A stretch of 64,000 bases of DNA. Source: Microtetraspora fusca (GTDB lineage: Bacteria; Actinomycetota; Actinomycetes; Streptosporangiales; Streptosporangiaceae). The stretch lies in assembly GCF_001570365.1 (NCBI RefSeq), contig NZ_BBYK01000040.1:227915-291914 (forward strand). The letters are read 5' to 3'. Within the stretch, counting starts at the first letter, position 1, and each line of letters opens with the position of its first letter. A program made the translations under genes and the position numbers. Shown one piece after another: positions 25,948 through 33,538 of the stretch. The notes under the pieces are model-generated. The model had not been told where the DNA came from and ran no database searches. It was given only the letters and a program-made list of their open reading frames with translations.

Positions 25948-26858
25948 GCGCAGCGGACGACATCTCGACGATCCTGTCCAGCGGGATCAGGCTCACCGTG
26001 CCGCTGGCGTTCGCCGCGTGCGGCGAGTACCTGGCCGAGCGGGCCGGGACGATGAACATCTCCCTTGAGGCGATGATGCTCGGCGCGGCCTTCGGCTCGG
26101 TGGCCACCGCCTCGGCGACCGGCAGCGCGACCACGGGCCTGGTGGCGGGCGTGCTGATCGGCCTGCTGATCGGGTTCGTGCACGGCAACCTGGCCCACCG
26201 CCTGGAGGTCAACACGTTCGTGGTCGGCCTGGTGCTCAACGCCCTCGTGCTCGGCCTGACCAGCTACCTGATCACGATCAGCTCCTTCGACTCCCACCAG
26301 GTGACGCAGGTGAGCGTCCCCTGGCTGCGGGACATCCCCCTGATCGGCCACCCGCTGTTCGTCGAACGCTGGCCGGTCTACCTGCTGCTCCTCATCGTCC
26401 CGCTGACCTGGTGGCTGGTGGAGCGCAGCAGGTGGGGCCTCGAACTGCGGGCCGTCGGCGAGCAGCCGCAGGCGGCCGACGTCACCGGCATCCGCGTCAA
26501 CCTGCGCCGCCGCCAGGCGCTGCTGTGGTGCGGCGCGCTGGCCGGGCTCGGCGGCGCCTACCTGGCGGTGGGCGAGGTCGGCTCGTTCAACCAGAACATG
26601 ACGGCCGGACGGGGGTACATCGTCATCGCGGCGGTGATCTTCGGCGCGTGGCGGCTGGGCCGCACGCTGCTCGGCTGCGTGCTGTTCGGGCTCGCCGACG
26701 CCATGCGCCTGGCGCTGCCGGCGCTGGGTCTGACCATGAACTCGCAGCTCCTGGTGGTCGCGCCGTACCTGCTGGCGCTGGTCGCGATGCTGGTCTTCAC
26801 GACCAGGAACCGCGAGCCGAAGTCCCTCGGGCAGCCCTTCGTACGGGGCTCGACCTGA
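25944..26858 (+). CDS. ABC transporter permease (BMP/nucleoside type), second
   Basis: A 304-residue membrane subunit of the YufQ type. Near the N-terminus it shows the paired signature AERAGTMNISLEAMMLGAAF, followed by about eight membrane segments and the QALLWCGALAGLGGAYLAV segment. GTG 25944 overlaps the first permease by 4 nt. It completes the importer: one lipoprotein, one double ATPase and two permeases. Confidence 0.92.
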   Translation: MSAADDISTILSSGIRLTVPLAFAACGEYLAERAGTMNISLEAMMLGAAFGSVATASATGSATTGLVAGVLIGLLIGFVHGNLAHRLEVNTFVVGLVLNALVLGLTSYLITISSFDSHQVTQVSVPWLRDIPLIGHPLFVERWPVYLLLLIVPLTWWLVERSRWGLELRAVGEQPQAADVTGIRVNLRRRQALLWCGALAGLGGAYLAVGEVGSFNQNMTAGRGYIVIAAVIFGAWRLGRTLLGCVLFGLADAMRLALPALGLTMNSQLLVVAPYLLALVAMLVFTTRNREPKSLGQPFVRGST

Positions 26859-26910
26859 CCCGATCCACATGTCCACCCCTTGATTGATCACTCGAAATCG
26901 GAGGAGAACC

Positions 26911-27363
26911 ATGAGCGGTCTGACCCAGGCACGCTGGACGCACGTCGCGCTGCCGACCGGCGACCTCGACAAGGCCATCGACTTCTACACCTCGCTGACG
27001 CCGCTGGTCGTCGTGGAGCGCTTCCGGGACGCCGACGGCGAGAGCGCCTGGCTGTCCAACGACCGGCAGGTCGAGACGCCGATGGTGCTGGTGCTGGTCT
27101 CGTTCAACAAGGACAAGGGCGGGCAGCTCGGCCTGCTCACGCCGTTCGCGCACATCGGCATCGAGGTGCCCGAGCGCGGTGACGTGGACGCCATCGCCGA
27201 GCGGGCGCGCGAGCTGGGCTCCCTGCACTGGGAGCCCCGGGACATGCCCGACCCGGTCGGCTACATCTGCGCCCTGAAGGACCCGGACGGCAACGTCATC
27301 GAGATCTCGCACAACCAGCAGGTGTTCGACACGGTGCGCAAGCTGTGGGCGAACCCCTCCTGA
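26911..27363 (+). CDS. VOC (glyoxalase/bleomycin-resistance fold) protein
   Basis: A 150-residue single-unit VOC protein (HVALPTGDLDKAIDFYTSL early and LKDPDGNVIEISHN near the C-terminus). Candidate metal ligands are His10 and the Glu of VIEISHN, so it may act as an isomerase, glyoxalase-like lyase or dioxygenase. ATG 26911 has GGAGGAGAACC directly in front; a longer in-frame start lacks a site. It lies 52 bp after the permease, probably in the same operon. Confidence 0.8.
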   Translation: MSGLTQARWTHVALPTGDLDKAIDFYTSLTPLVVVERFRDADGESAWLSNDRQVETPMVLVLVSFNKDKGGQLGLLTPFAHIGIEVPERGDVDAIAERARELGSLHWEPRDMPDPVGYICALKDPDGNVIEISHNQQVFDTVRKLWANPS

Positions 27364-27764
27364 GCGCCGAGCTCACCCGGGCCGCGGTCGCGCGGTACGT
27401 CGACGCGCTCAACGCGCACGACGCCGACGCGATCGCGGCCTGCGTGAGCCCGGACTTCGTCAACGAGCACACCTCCCCGCTCGGCCGGAGCGTCACCGGG
27501 CGGGACGGCTACCGGGCCAACCTCACCGGTTTCCTGGCCGACTTCGCCGACCTGCACTACGCGGTCGAGGACCTGATCGTGGAGGACTGCCGCGCGGCGC
27601 TCGCCTACCGCATGTCGTTCCGGCTGCTCTCCGCGGGGGGCAAGCCGGTCGCGGTGCGCGGTGTGTTCCGCTTGCAGGTCGGCGCGCACGGCCTGATCAC
27701 GCACCGTACGGACTACTGGGACAGCGGCGAGGTGCGGCGCCAGCTCGCCGACCCGGCGCCGTGA
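27345..27764 (+). CDS. SnoaL/NTF2-like ester-cyclase-type protein
   Basis: A protein of about 139 residues with the SnoaL-like fold: an N-terminal helix (RAAVARYVDALNAHDADAIAA), the early HTSPLG turn and a C-terminal strand HRTDYWD typical of polyketide-cyclase-like or ketosteroid-isomerase-like proteins. The GTG used here overlaps the VOC stop by 19 nt and no better start is visible, so the first few residues are uncertain. It is the last gene before a strong hairpin. No reaction can be assigned. Confidence 0.72.
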   Translation: MGEPLLSAELTRAAVARYVDALNAHDADAIAACVSPDFVNEHTSPLGRSVTGRDGYRANLTGFLADFADLHYAVEDLIVEDCRAALAYRMSFRLLSAGGKPVAVRGVFRLQVGAHGLITHRTDYWDSGEVRRQLADPAP

Positions 27765-27813
27765 CCGCGAAACCACGCGTTTCCCTGCCCATGCCGTGAC
27801 GGTGTCACGAACG

Positions 27814-27850
27814 GACGATGCCCTGGGGACCGAGTCCCCAGGGCATCGTC
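27814..27850. terminator. Strong 17-bp hairpin, bidirectional terminator
   Basis: A perfect 17-bp stem (27814-27830 with 27834-27850, core GATGCCCTGGGGAC) closed by a 3-nt loop lies between the convergent SnoaL-like and TauD-type genes. It is the strongest terminator-like structure in the locus. Confidence 0.85.
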
Positions 27851-27884
27851 GTGTTCAGATGTCAGGCCGTGTGCCGTGCCGAGG

Positions 27885-28961
27885 TCAGTTGCCCCACTCC
27901 TGGTTCGGGACGACCGCCTTGGCGATGCGGAAGGCGCCGCCCTCCACCGGCTTCTTCTCCTCGGCGTCGCGCGCCTTGACGACGTTCTTGCCGAAGCCCT
28001 CCACCAGCGGACGGCCCACGTCGCGCTTGAGCCACAGGCGGAGCAGGTGGCGGCGGCGCTCGGGCTCCGGCCAGTCGACGTACTCGGTGCGCGAGTGCAG
28101 GGCGGCGTAGTTCAGCAGCCACTGCACGTCACCCGGCTGGAAGTCCATGTCGAGCGCGAGCCCCTGCTCCTGGCTGATCTCGTCGTAGAGGTGCAGCAGC
28201 TCGATCTGGGCGTCGGTCAGCGGCGGCACGCCGTCGTACTTCTGCGCCGAGAAGATCATCGAGCTGCCCGCGTACGTGCTGAAGATGCCGTTCACGTAGC
28301 TGCAGATCGGGGACACGTAGGTGTCGGCGGGCGCGTCCGGGTCCTGGCCCCGCCAGTCCCAGTGCCAGGGCTCGAACAGCAGCGGGGCGAGGTCGGGCCG
28401 CCGGCGCAGGATCTCGTTGTAGATCGCCGTGCCGCTCACCAGGCTGCTGGCGCCGCCCTCCTTCGCGGCGCGCAGGCACATGAGCGCCACGACGTCCGAG
28501 CTGTCGGAGTGGAACGGCAGCCGGTCGCGGACCCGGGACGGCAGGGCGCCGGGGTCGTCCAGCGTCTTGTTGGACGTGGCGATGACGTGGTCGAGCACGT
28601 CGCCGAGCTGGTTCTGCTCCATCGGCGTGCCGAGGTGCAGGCCCATCACGAAGAAGATCGCGCCGGCGACGGCGTCGCCGTACTCCTCCGTGCGCAGGCC
28701 GCGCACCAGCACGAAGCCGCGCCCGGCGTCCATCTGCCGCGCGCACTCGTCGATCAGACCGCGCGCCGCGTCCAGCGGGTAGTCCGCGGCGACCACGGTC
28801 CGCAGGTCGGGGTCGGCGGCGACGAACTTGCGGCCGACCACCTCCAGCTCCTCGCGCTCGGCGTCGCTGAGAACGTAGATCCATTCGGTGGAGCCGGCCA
28901 GCTCGTCACCGCGCCATGCGGAAGGACCGGTGATCGGGGACAGGGAGACTTCTGTGGTCAT
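27885..28961 (-). CDS. TauD/TfdA-family Fe(II)/2-oxoglutarate dioxygenase
   Basis: A 358-residue dioxygenase of the TauD superfamily, which couples 2-oxoglutarate decarboxylation to hydroxylation of a substrate. The iron ligands can be placed as His151 and Asp153 (PFHSDSSDVV) and His289 (AALHSRTEYVD), with the 2-oxoglutarate-binding Arg in HLLRLW. It stands alone on the minus strand after the convergent hairpin, with a 348-bp upstream region that carries palindrome H, so it probably belongs to the same regulon. It is longer than TauD itself (about 280 residues). Confidence 0.87.
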   Translation of the reverse strand: MTTEVSLSPITGPSAWRGDELAGSTEWIYVLSDAEREELEVVGRKFVAADPDLRTVVAADYPLDAARGLIDECARQMDAGRGFVLVRGLRTEEYGDAVAGAIFFVMGLHLGTPMEQNQLGDVLDHVIATSNKTLDDPGALPSRVRDRLPFHSDSSDVVALMCLRAAKEGGASSLVSGTAIYNEILRRRPDLAPLLFEPWHWDWRGQDPDAPADTYVSPICSYVNGIFSTYAGSSMIFSAQKYDGVPPLTDAQIELLHLYDEISQEQGLALDMDFQPGDVQWLLNYAALHSRTEYVDWPEPERRRHLLRLWLKRDVGRPLVEGFGKNVVKARDAEEKKPVEGGAFRIAKAVVPNQEWGN

Positions 28962-29117
28962 GATGATGCACTCCGAGTACTTGGGGGTCGCGTCTCAGAA
29001 GGCGGTGACAGCTCGGAAGGGCCGTTACAGCCGGGATGCGAAGGTCCGAACAGGCGAGGACGGCAAACGACGCCGCGGGACCGCTCGATGCGGCGCCGCT
29101 CGCCTTCGATGGAGAGC

Positions 29118-29246
29118 TCAGAAAGGAGTCTGCGGATCTCCCGCGGCGGTGCCGGGGCGCATGCCCTTCCGCGGCGGGCTCACTCGCATCGGGTCCTCCC
29201 AGCCGGACAGGGTCGCCGCGAAGCCGGGTACGGCTACGTGGATCAT
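29118..29246 (-). CDS. Candidate 42-residue leader ORF upstream of the TauD-type gene
   Basis: The ATG at 29246 is preceded by GCAGGAGAGCGCC, a good ribosome site, and lies 62 bp downstream of palindrome H. The peptide begins MIHVAVPGFAATLSGWED. It ends 156 bp before the TauD-type gene, so it is not coupled to it. No homology is recognised; codon support is thin. It is listed because another operator-linked unit (8735-8824) has a similar small ORF. Confidence 0.3.
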   Translation of the reverse strand: MIHVAVPGFAATLSGWEDPMRVSPPRKGMRPGTAAGDPQTPF

Positions 29247-29308
29247 GGCGCTCTCCTGCGGTGGTCGACTTTCCGCCACGCTAGACCGGCACAGATGGTT
29301 CCGTCAAT

Positions 29309-29323
29309 AGAGACATCGTCTCG
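29309..29323. promoter_or_regulatory. IclR-type palindrome H, upstream of the TauD-type gene
   Basis: AGAGACATCGTCTCG (arms match 5 of 6) marks the right edge of the catabolic locus. The remainder of 28962-29596 holds only the candidate leader ORF and no other gene that I can support. Confidence 0.6.
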
Positions 29324-29596
29324 CCATCCGTTACAGATCTCCGGCCATCCCCGTCGTCCCGACATGGGTGGACCCCGGCGCCGGTCCCAGCCCGTGGATC
29401 GCCGCGCAAGCCGCCACCGTGCGGCGCTCAGCCGGTCGGCCCACCGGTGGACGTCACCGAGGGCCGCCCCGACCGATCACCTCAGCGACGGGCGGACGAG
29501 GTCGTCGATCGATCACCGCCGCGATGGGCGGGCGGCGCGGTCGGCGTTCGACACAGGCCCCGTCGATCCGCCCGTCCCGGTCGCCCGCACGTCGAC

Positions 29597-29665
29597 GTGC
29601 CCGGCGCGTGGATGTGCACGGCGCGTGGATGTGGACGGCACGTTGGATGTGCCCGGCGCGTCAAT
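29597..29665. repeat. Four tandem 17-18-bp repeats
   Basis: Units at 29597-29613, 29614-29630, 29631-29648 and 29649-29665 share GTGCCCGGCGCGTGGAT with few changes. The last unit overlaps the final codons of the 68-residue gene that ends at 29661. This looks like a small minisatellite formed by slippage. Confidence 0.75.
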
Positions 29666-29867
29666 CCGCGCGCAGCGACATCGCGCTGTACTCGACACGG
29701 TCGTCATCGAGCAGGGACACCTGCTCGACACCCGAGTCCAGCAGCTCGCGCCAGTTCTCCCCGATCCAGGACTCGGCGTCGGCCTGGCTGGTGAAGATCT
29801 CCGTCGGCAGCTCCCGACCGGTCACTTCGCCGCCGTTCGCGTCCTCGTACCGCCATCGCCACGTCAT
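29661..29867 (-). CDS. Conserved small actinobacterial hypothetical protein
   Basis: A 68-residue acidic soluble protein beginning MTWRWRYEDANGGEV and containing SQADAESWIGENWRELLDSG and VSLLDDDRVEY. I recognise this pattern as a small conserved protein of unknown function common in actinobacteria. AAAGGGAGCGTGAGTC precedes the ATG. Its 3' end runs into the minisatellite. No function is proposed. Confidence 0.75.
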   Translation of the reverse strand: MTWRWRYEDANGGEVTGRELPTEIFTSQADAESWIGENWRELLDSGVEQVSLLDDDRVEYSAMSLRAD

Positions 29868-30096
29868 GACTCACGCTCCCTTTCCGGTGCGGCCGACCCC
29901 CGCCCGGCCGCGATCCGACGGTCCGCGACTCCGAGCAGGTCCCGCCGACCATACAACCGCCAAAAGCGTCGATCTTTCCAGTACGCCCCGAGCCCGCGAT
30001 CGAATTCCGCGCTCGGAAGGCCCGGCATCGGACGGAAACACACGCCACGAAAAGATGGCGTCCCGACAACCCGGGCCGCATACGGAACCGCCCGGC

Positions 30097-30134
30097 GCCG
30101 GACGGGATCAGGCAGGCCGGACGGGATCAGGCAG
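30097..30134. repeat. Perfect 19-bp tandem duplication before cobU
   Basis: GCCGGACGGGATCAGGCAG occurs twice head to tail (30097-30115, 30116-30134), ending 13 bp before the cobU start and just before its AGGAGG site. The surrounding gap 29868-30147 shows no B12-box or riboswitch-like sequence that I can recognise. Confidence 0.85.
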
Positions 30135-30147
30135 CAGGAGGGACGGG

Positions 30148-31428
30148 ATGCGGATCATTCTGGAGGGCACAGCCGGACCCGAGGGGTGGCCCTCCCCCGG
30201 CTGCCGTTGCGCCTCCTGCGGGCGGGTGACCACCGTACGCCGGCGGCTGTCGATCGTCATCGACGGCCGGATACGGCTCGCGCCCGATGGCCCCGGGCAC
30301 CCGGATGACGCGCGGCACCACCGGATACCCGAGCGACCCGAACGCGCCGGAGACGGCGTCCGGGCCGACCACTCCACCGGAGGCCCGCGGTCGTGGCCGG
30401 AGGGCTACCTGGTGGCGCACACCCCGGACGGCCTCGCGGTGACCGGCCCCGACGGGGGGCGGCTGCTCTACGCCGGGTTTCACCTGACCGCGACCGCCTC
30501 CCTGCCGCCGGAGACCCGTGGGGACCGGCAAGGAGACGAACGGCCGGACAGAGATCAGCGGAGCGGCCCGGAGCGACGGGAGGAGCCGTCGAGGCCGTAC
30601 GACGTCGTGCTCATCGACCCGCTCGACCGTCCCGAGCGTCTCGGCGACCTGCGCCGGCGTGGTCTGGTGACGCCTCGGACCCGCGTCGTCGCCGTCGGTC
30701 TCGACCATCGGGTCCCCTCGGAGGGAGAGCTGGCCCGCAGGCTCGCGTTCTGGGGAGCGGAGGCCGTGTCCGACGGCACCGTGGTGGACACGCGGGACCG
30801 GCCGCTCCCCGCCCGTACGGCGCCGCGGCGCACGCTGCTGCTCGGCGGCGCCCGTTCCGGCAAGTCCGAGGAGGCCGAGCTGCGCCTCGCCGCGGAGCCT
30901 CACGTCACGTATGTCGCGACAGGTCCCTCCGGCGGCGACGATCCCTCCTGGCTCGCGCGCGTGAAGGCGCATCGCGACCGCCGACCGGCGCACTGGGGCA
31001 CGGTGGAGACGACCGACCTCGCCGAGTTGCTCCGTACGTCCTCGGGGACCCTGCTCATCGACGGTCTCGGCACCTGGATCGCCGCCGTCTTCGACGAATG
31101 CGGCGCCTGGCCGGGGTACGGGCAGGACGACACGCACGCACAGAGTGCCGTACCGGATGAGGCCGAGCAGAAGACGGGCCGGGCCGGGGCGGAGCCGTCG
31201 CCGCTCGACCGGGTGGCCCTGCGGTGCGACGAACTGGTCGAGGCGTGGCGGACGACGGCGGCCCGGGTGGTGGCCGTGAGCGACGAAGTGGGGCTCGGCG
31301 TGATCCCGGCCACCGCGAGCGGCCGCCTCTTCCGGGACACGCTCGGCAGCCTGAACCAGCGCCTCGCCCGCGAGTCCGAGGACGTCGCCCTGGTCGTGGC
31401 CGGCCGCGTGCTCTCCCTCCCGATCTGA
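30148..31428 (+). CDS. cobU: Adenosylcobinamide kinase/guanylyltransferase fused to a degenerate MBL-like domain
   Basis: A 426-residue fusion. The C-terminal part is CobU: P-loop LLLGGARSGKSEEAE (about 230-244), the guanylylated-His region KAHRDRRPAHWGTVE and the late TASGRLFRDTLGSLNQRLA. It phosphorylates adenosylcobinamide and adds GMP in cobalamin assembly. The N-terminal 225 residues begin like PhnP-type metallo-beta-lactamases (GTAGPEGWPSPGCRCASC) and end like them (HRVPSEGELARRLAFWGAE), but no HxHxDH motif is present, so that half is probably not a hydrolase. ATG 30148 follows AGGAGGGACGGG. cobS follows after 140 bp. Confidence 0.88.
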   Translation: MRIILEGTAGPEGWPSPGCRCASCGRVTTVRRRLSIVIDGRIRLAPDGPGHPDDARHHRIPERPERAGDGVRADHSTGGPRSWPEGYLVAHTPDGLAVTGPDGGRLLYAGFHLTATASLPPETRGDRQGDERPDRDQRSGPERREEPSRPYDVVLIDPLDRPERLGDLRRRGLVTPRTRVVAVGLDHRVPSEGELARRLAFWGAEAVSDGTVVDTRDRPLPARTAPRRTLLLGGARSGKSEEAELRLAAEPHVTYVATGPSGGDDPSWLARVKAHRDRRPAHWGTVETTDLAELLRTSSGTLLIDGLGTWIAAVFDECGAWPGYGQDDTHAQSAVPDEAEQKTGRAGAEPSPLDRVALRCDELVEAWRTTAARVVAVSDEVGLGVIPATASGRLFRDTLGSLNQRLARESEDVALVVAGRVLSLPI

Positions 31429-31554
31429 GCCGCGCCCGGAGTCCTGAAGACCGGGCGGCCGAACGGCTCGGCTTCCCGAACACGCTCGAACGGCCAAAGC
31501 CTCGCGACCCACGCCGAGGGGCCGGGCGGGATATTTCGGGCTCCGGCCTGCGGC

Positions 31555-31560
31555 TACGAT
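31555..31560 (+). promoter_or_regulatory. -10 box of a leaderless cobS promoter
   Basis: TACGAT ends 8 nt before the GTG start of cobS, placing the transcription start at or next to the start codon. No ribosome site is visible between them. Confidence 0.55.
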
Positions 31561-31568
31561 CACGGTTT

Positions 31569-32531
31569 GTGCCGGGAACGCCAGAGCGAGAGACCGCCTC
31601 GACCGCGGAGGCGTGGCTGTTCGCGCTGGGAACGCTGACCGTCTTCCCCGTACGCGCCATCGAGGTGAACCGCCGGATCGCCGGGCGCGGGATGGTCCTC
31701 GCGCCGTTCGCCGGGCTGCTCCTCGGGGCGACCGCCGCCGCGGTGTCGGGCGCGGCGACCTGGCTGAGCGGCTCGGCGCTGCTCGCCTCGGTGCTGGCGG
31801 TCGGAACGCTCGCCTGGCTCACCCGGTGCCTGCATCTCGACGGCCTCGCGGACCTGGCCGACGGCCTGGGCAGCGGCAAGCCCGCCGATCAGGCGCTGGA
31901 CATCATGAAGCGTTCCGACATCGGGCCGTTCGGCGTGGTCACGCTCGTGTTCACGCTGCTCGCCCAGGTGGCCGCGCTGACCCGGCTGGAGGGCCTCGGA
32001 CCGCCCGCGCTGATCGCGGCCTGCGCGGCGGGGCGGCTCGCGATCACCTGGTCGTGCCGGGACGGGGTCCCGGCGGCGCGCCCCGGAGGCCTGGGCGCCT
32101 TCGTCGCGGGCACCGTGCGGCGCGGTCCCGCCCTCGCCGTGACGGCCGCCGTGCTCGTCTGCGCGGCCGTCCTCCTGCCCGCCCTCGGCTCGGCGCTCCT
32201 GCCTCACCTCACCGACGCGCCGAGATCGGTCGCCGGCCAGGTGCACGCACCGGCCGGGATGCCGCCCTCGTACTCCTCCGGGGGCGACGTCGCCCCCTAT
32301 CACGTGGTCACTCCCCTGGTAGGGGTACGAGTGGTGGAGACGCCGTTCCGGTCGTCGATCTCGTGGGCGGCGGTGACGTTCCCGCTGGCCGTGCTGGCCG
32401 GGCTCGGCGCCGCGGCGCTGCTGCGGCGGCGGGCGGTGCGCAGGCTCGGCGGGATCACCGGGGACGTGCTCGGCGCGCTGGTCGAGTGCGCGACCACCAC
32501 GACGCTCCTGCTCTGCGCCCTCCTCCTTTGA
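31569..32531 (+). CDS. cobS: Adenosylcobinamide-GDP ribazoletransferase (cobalamin synthase)
   Basis: A 320-residue integral membrane enzyme that joins adenosylcobinamide-GDP with alpha-ribazole. Signatures: CLHLDGLADLADGLGS (88-102), DIMKRSDIGPFGV (111-123) and RRLGGITGDVLGA near the C-terminus. The usual length is about 250 residues; the excess is largely a hydrophilic insertion at about residues 212-263, between two membrane segments. GTG 31569 is chosen because TACGAT lies 8 nt upstream, implying a leaderless transcript. Together with cobU it covers the nucleotide-loop steps. Confidence 0.9.
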   Translation: MPGTPERETASTAEAWLFALGTLTVFPVRAIEVNRRIAGRGMVLAPFAGLLLGATAAAVSGAATWLSGSALLASVLAVGTLAWLTRCLHLDGLADLADGLGSGKPADQALDIMKRSDIGPFGVVTLVFTLLAQVAALTRLEGLGPPALIAACAAGRLAITWSCRDGVPAARPGGLGAFVAGTVRRGPALAVTAAVLVCAAVLLPALGSALLPHLTDAPRSVAGQVHAPAGMPPSYSSGGDVAPYHVVTPLVGVRVVETPFRSSISWAAVTFPLAVLAGLGAAALLRRRAVRRLGGITGDVLGALVECATTTTLLLCALLL

Positions 32532-32572
32532 GGCCCCACGACAGCCGCACGCGAGCCGCCGTACGCGCCGGG

Positions 32573-33526
32573 TCAGCCGGAGACCGGCGACGCGGCGTCC
32601 GCCGAGGCACGCCCACGCGACCGGTACGGCGAACCCAGGACGGCCACGACGACGGCGAGGACAACCCAGCCGACGACACCGGTGGCGCCCGCGAGCGCGA
32701 GGTTGGGCGGGTAGGCGACGTCGCCGACGAGCAGGATCAGTCCGGCCGAGGCGTTGAAGGCGCCGTGTCCCACCACCGCGGGCCACACGCTGCCGGTGCG
32801 CAGGCGCAGCCAGCCGAAGATCGCGCCGAGCAGGACGCAGGCGCCCACGAACATCAGCGCGGCCCAGGGCCCGAGATTCGGGTAGTTGTACCCGAGCAGC
32901 GTCAGCGGCGCGTGCCAGAGCCCCCAGATCACGCCGGAGACGAGCATCGCGCGCCACACGATCCGGGTCGGCCGCGGCGCGGCGTCGAGGGCGGCTCCGC
33001 CGAGGAGCCGCGGCAGGAGGTACCCGCGCCACCCCCACTCCTCGCCGAGCGACGGGATCGCGTTCAGCAGCGGCGCGACGACGACCGCGGAGACGAGCTG
33101 GGCCACGGCCAGCGTCTCCGGGGGAAGCGGCGCCGCCCCACCGGCCGCCTCCAACTGGGCCCGGAAGAGGCTGAGCCCGTCGAGGTCGAGGCGGACCGCG
33201 CCGACCAGGGCGCTCACGGCCAGTGTGACCAGCACGACCAGCGGCGTCCCGACCCAGGTCGCGGCGAGGACCCCGAAGGTCCGGCCGCGGGCCGGCCCCA
33301 AGCCCAGGCCGGTACGGCCGGCCCACTCGCGGAACGGCGTCCCGCGACGGCAGATCAGCCACACGGCGAGCACGCCGAGGGAGGGGGTGAACATCATCGC
33401 GGCCGCGACGGGCATCAAGCTCGGCGTGGCGAGGCCGGATCCGCCCAGCCACAGCGGCAGCGCCACCAGCCACGCGCCTCCGAAGGCGACGGCGAGAAAC
33501 ACGGCGAGATCGTTGACACGGCGCAT
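32573..33526 (-). CDS. CPBP-family intramembrane glutamic protease
   Basis: A 317-residue protein with about eight membrane segments and the CAAX-protease/bacteriocin-processing motifs: EEWGWRG (Glu-Glu and Arg), the downstream GLWHAP (His) and VVGHGAFN (His-x3-Asn). Such proteases cleave membrane-embedded substrates; the actual substrate is unknown. It stops 13 bp... downstream of the next gene's end in the same direction, so it is likely the distal member of the GntR-DUF1648 operon. Confidence 0.88.
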   Translation of the reverse strand: MRRVNDLAVFLAVAFGGAWLVALPLWLGGSGLATPSLMPVAAAMMFTPSLGVLAVWLICRRGTPFREWAGRTGLGLGPARGRTFGVLAATWVGTPLVVLVTLAVSALVGAVRLDLDGLSLFRAQLEAAGGAAPLPPETLAVAQLVSAVVVAPLLNAIPSLGEEWGWRGYLLPRLLGGAALDAAPRPTRIVWRAMLVSGVIWGLWHAPLTLLGYNYPNLGPWAALMFVGACVLLGAIFGWLRLRTGSVWPAVVGHGAFNASAGLILLVGDVAYPPNLALAGATGVVGWVVLAVVVAVLGSPYRSRGRASADAASPVSG

Positions 33527-33538
33527 CGGACGGACTCC

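Noticed and set aside
29868-30147. Cobalamin riboswitch before cobU
   Set aside because: I looked for a B12-box-like sequence and conserved stems and found none; only the 19-bp tandem repeat stands out.
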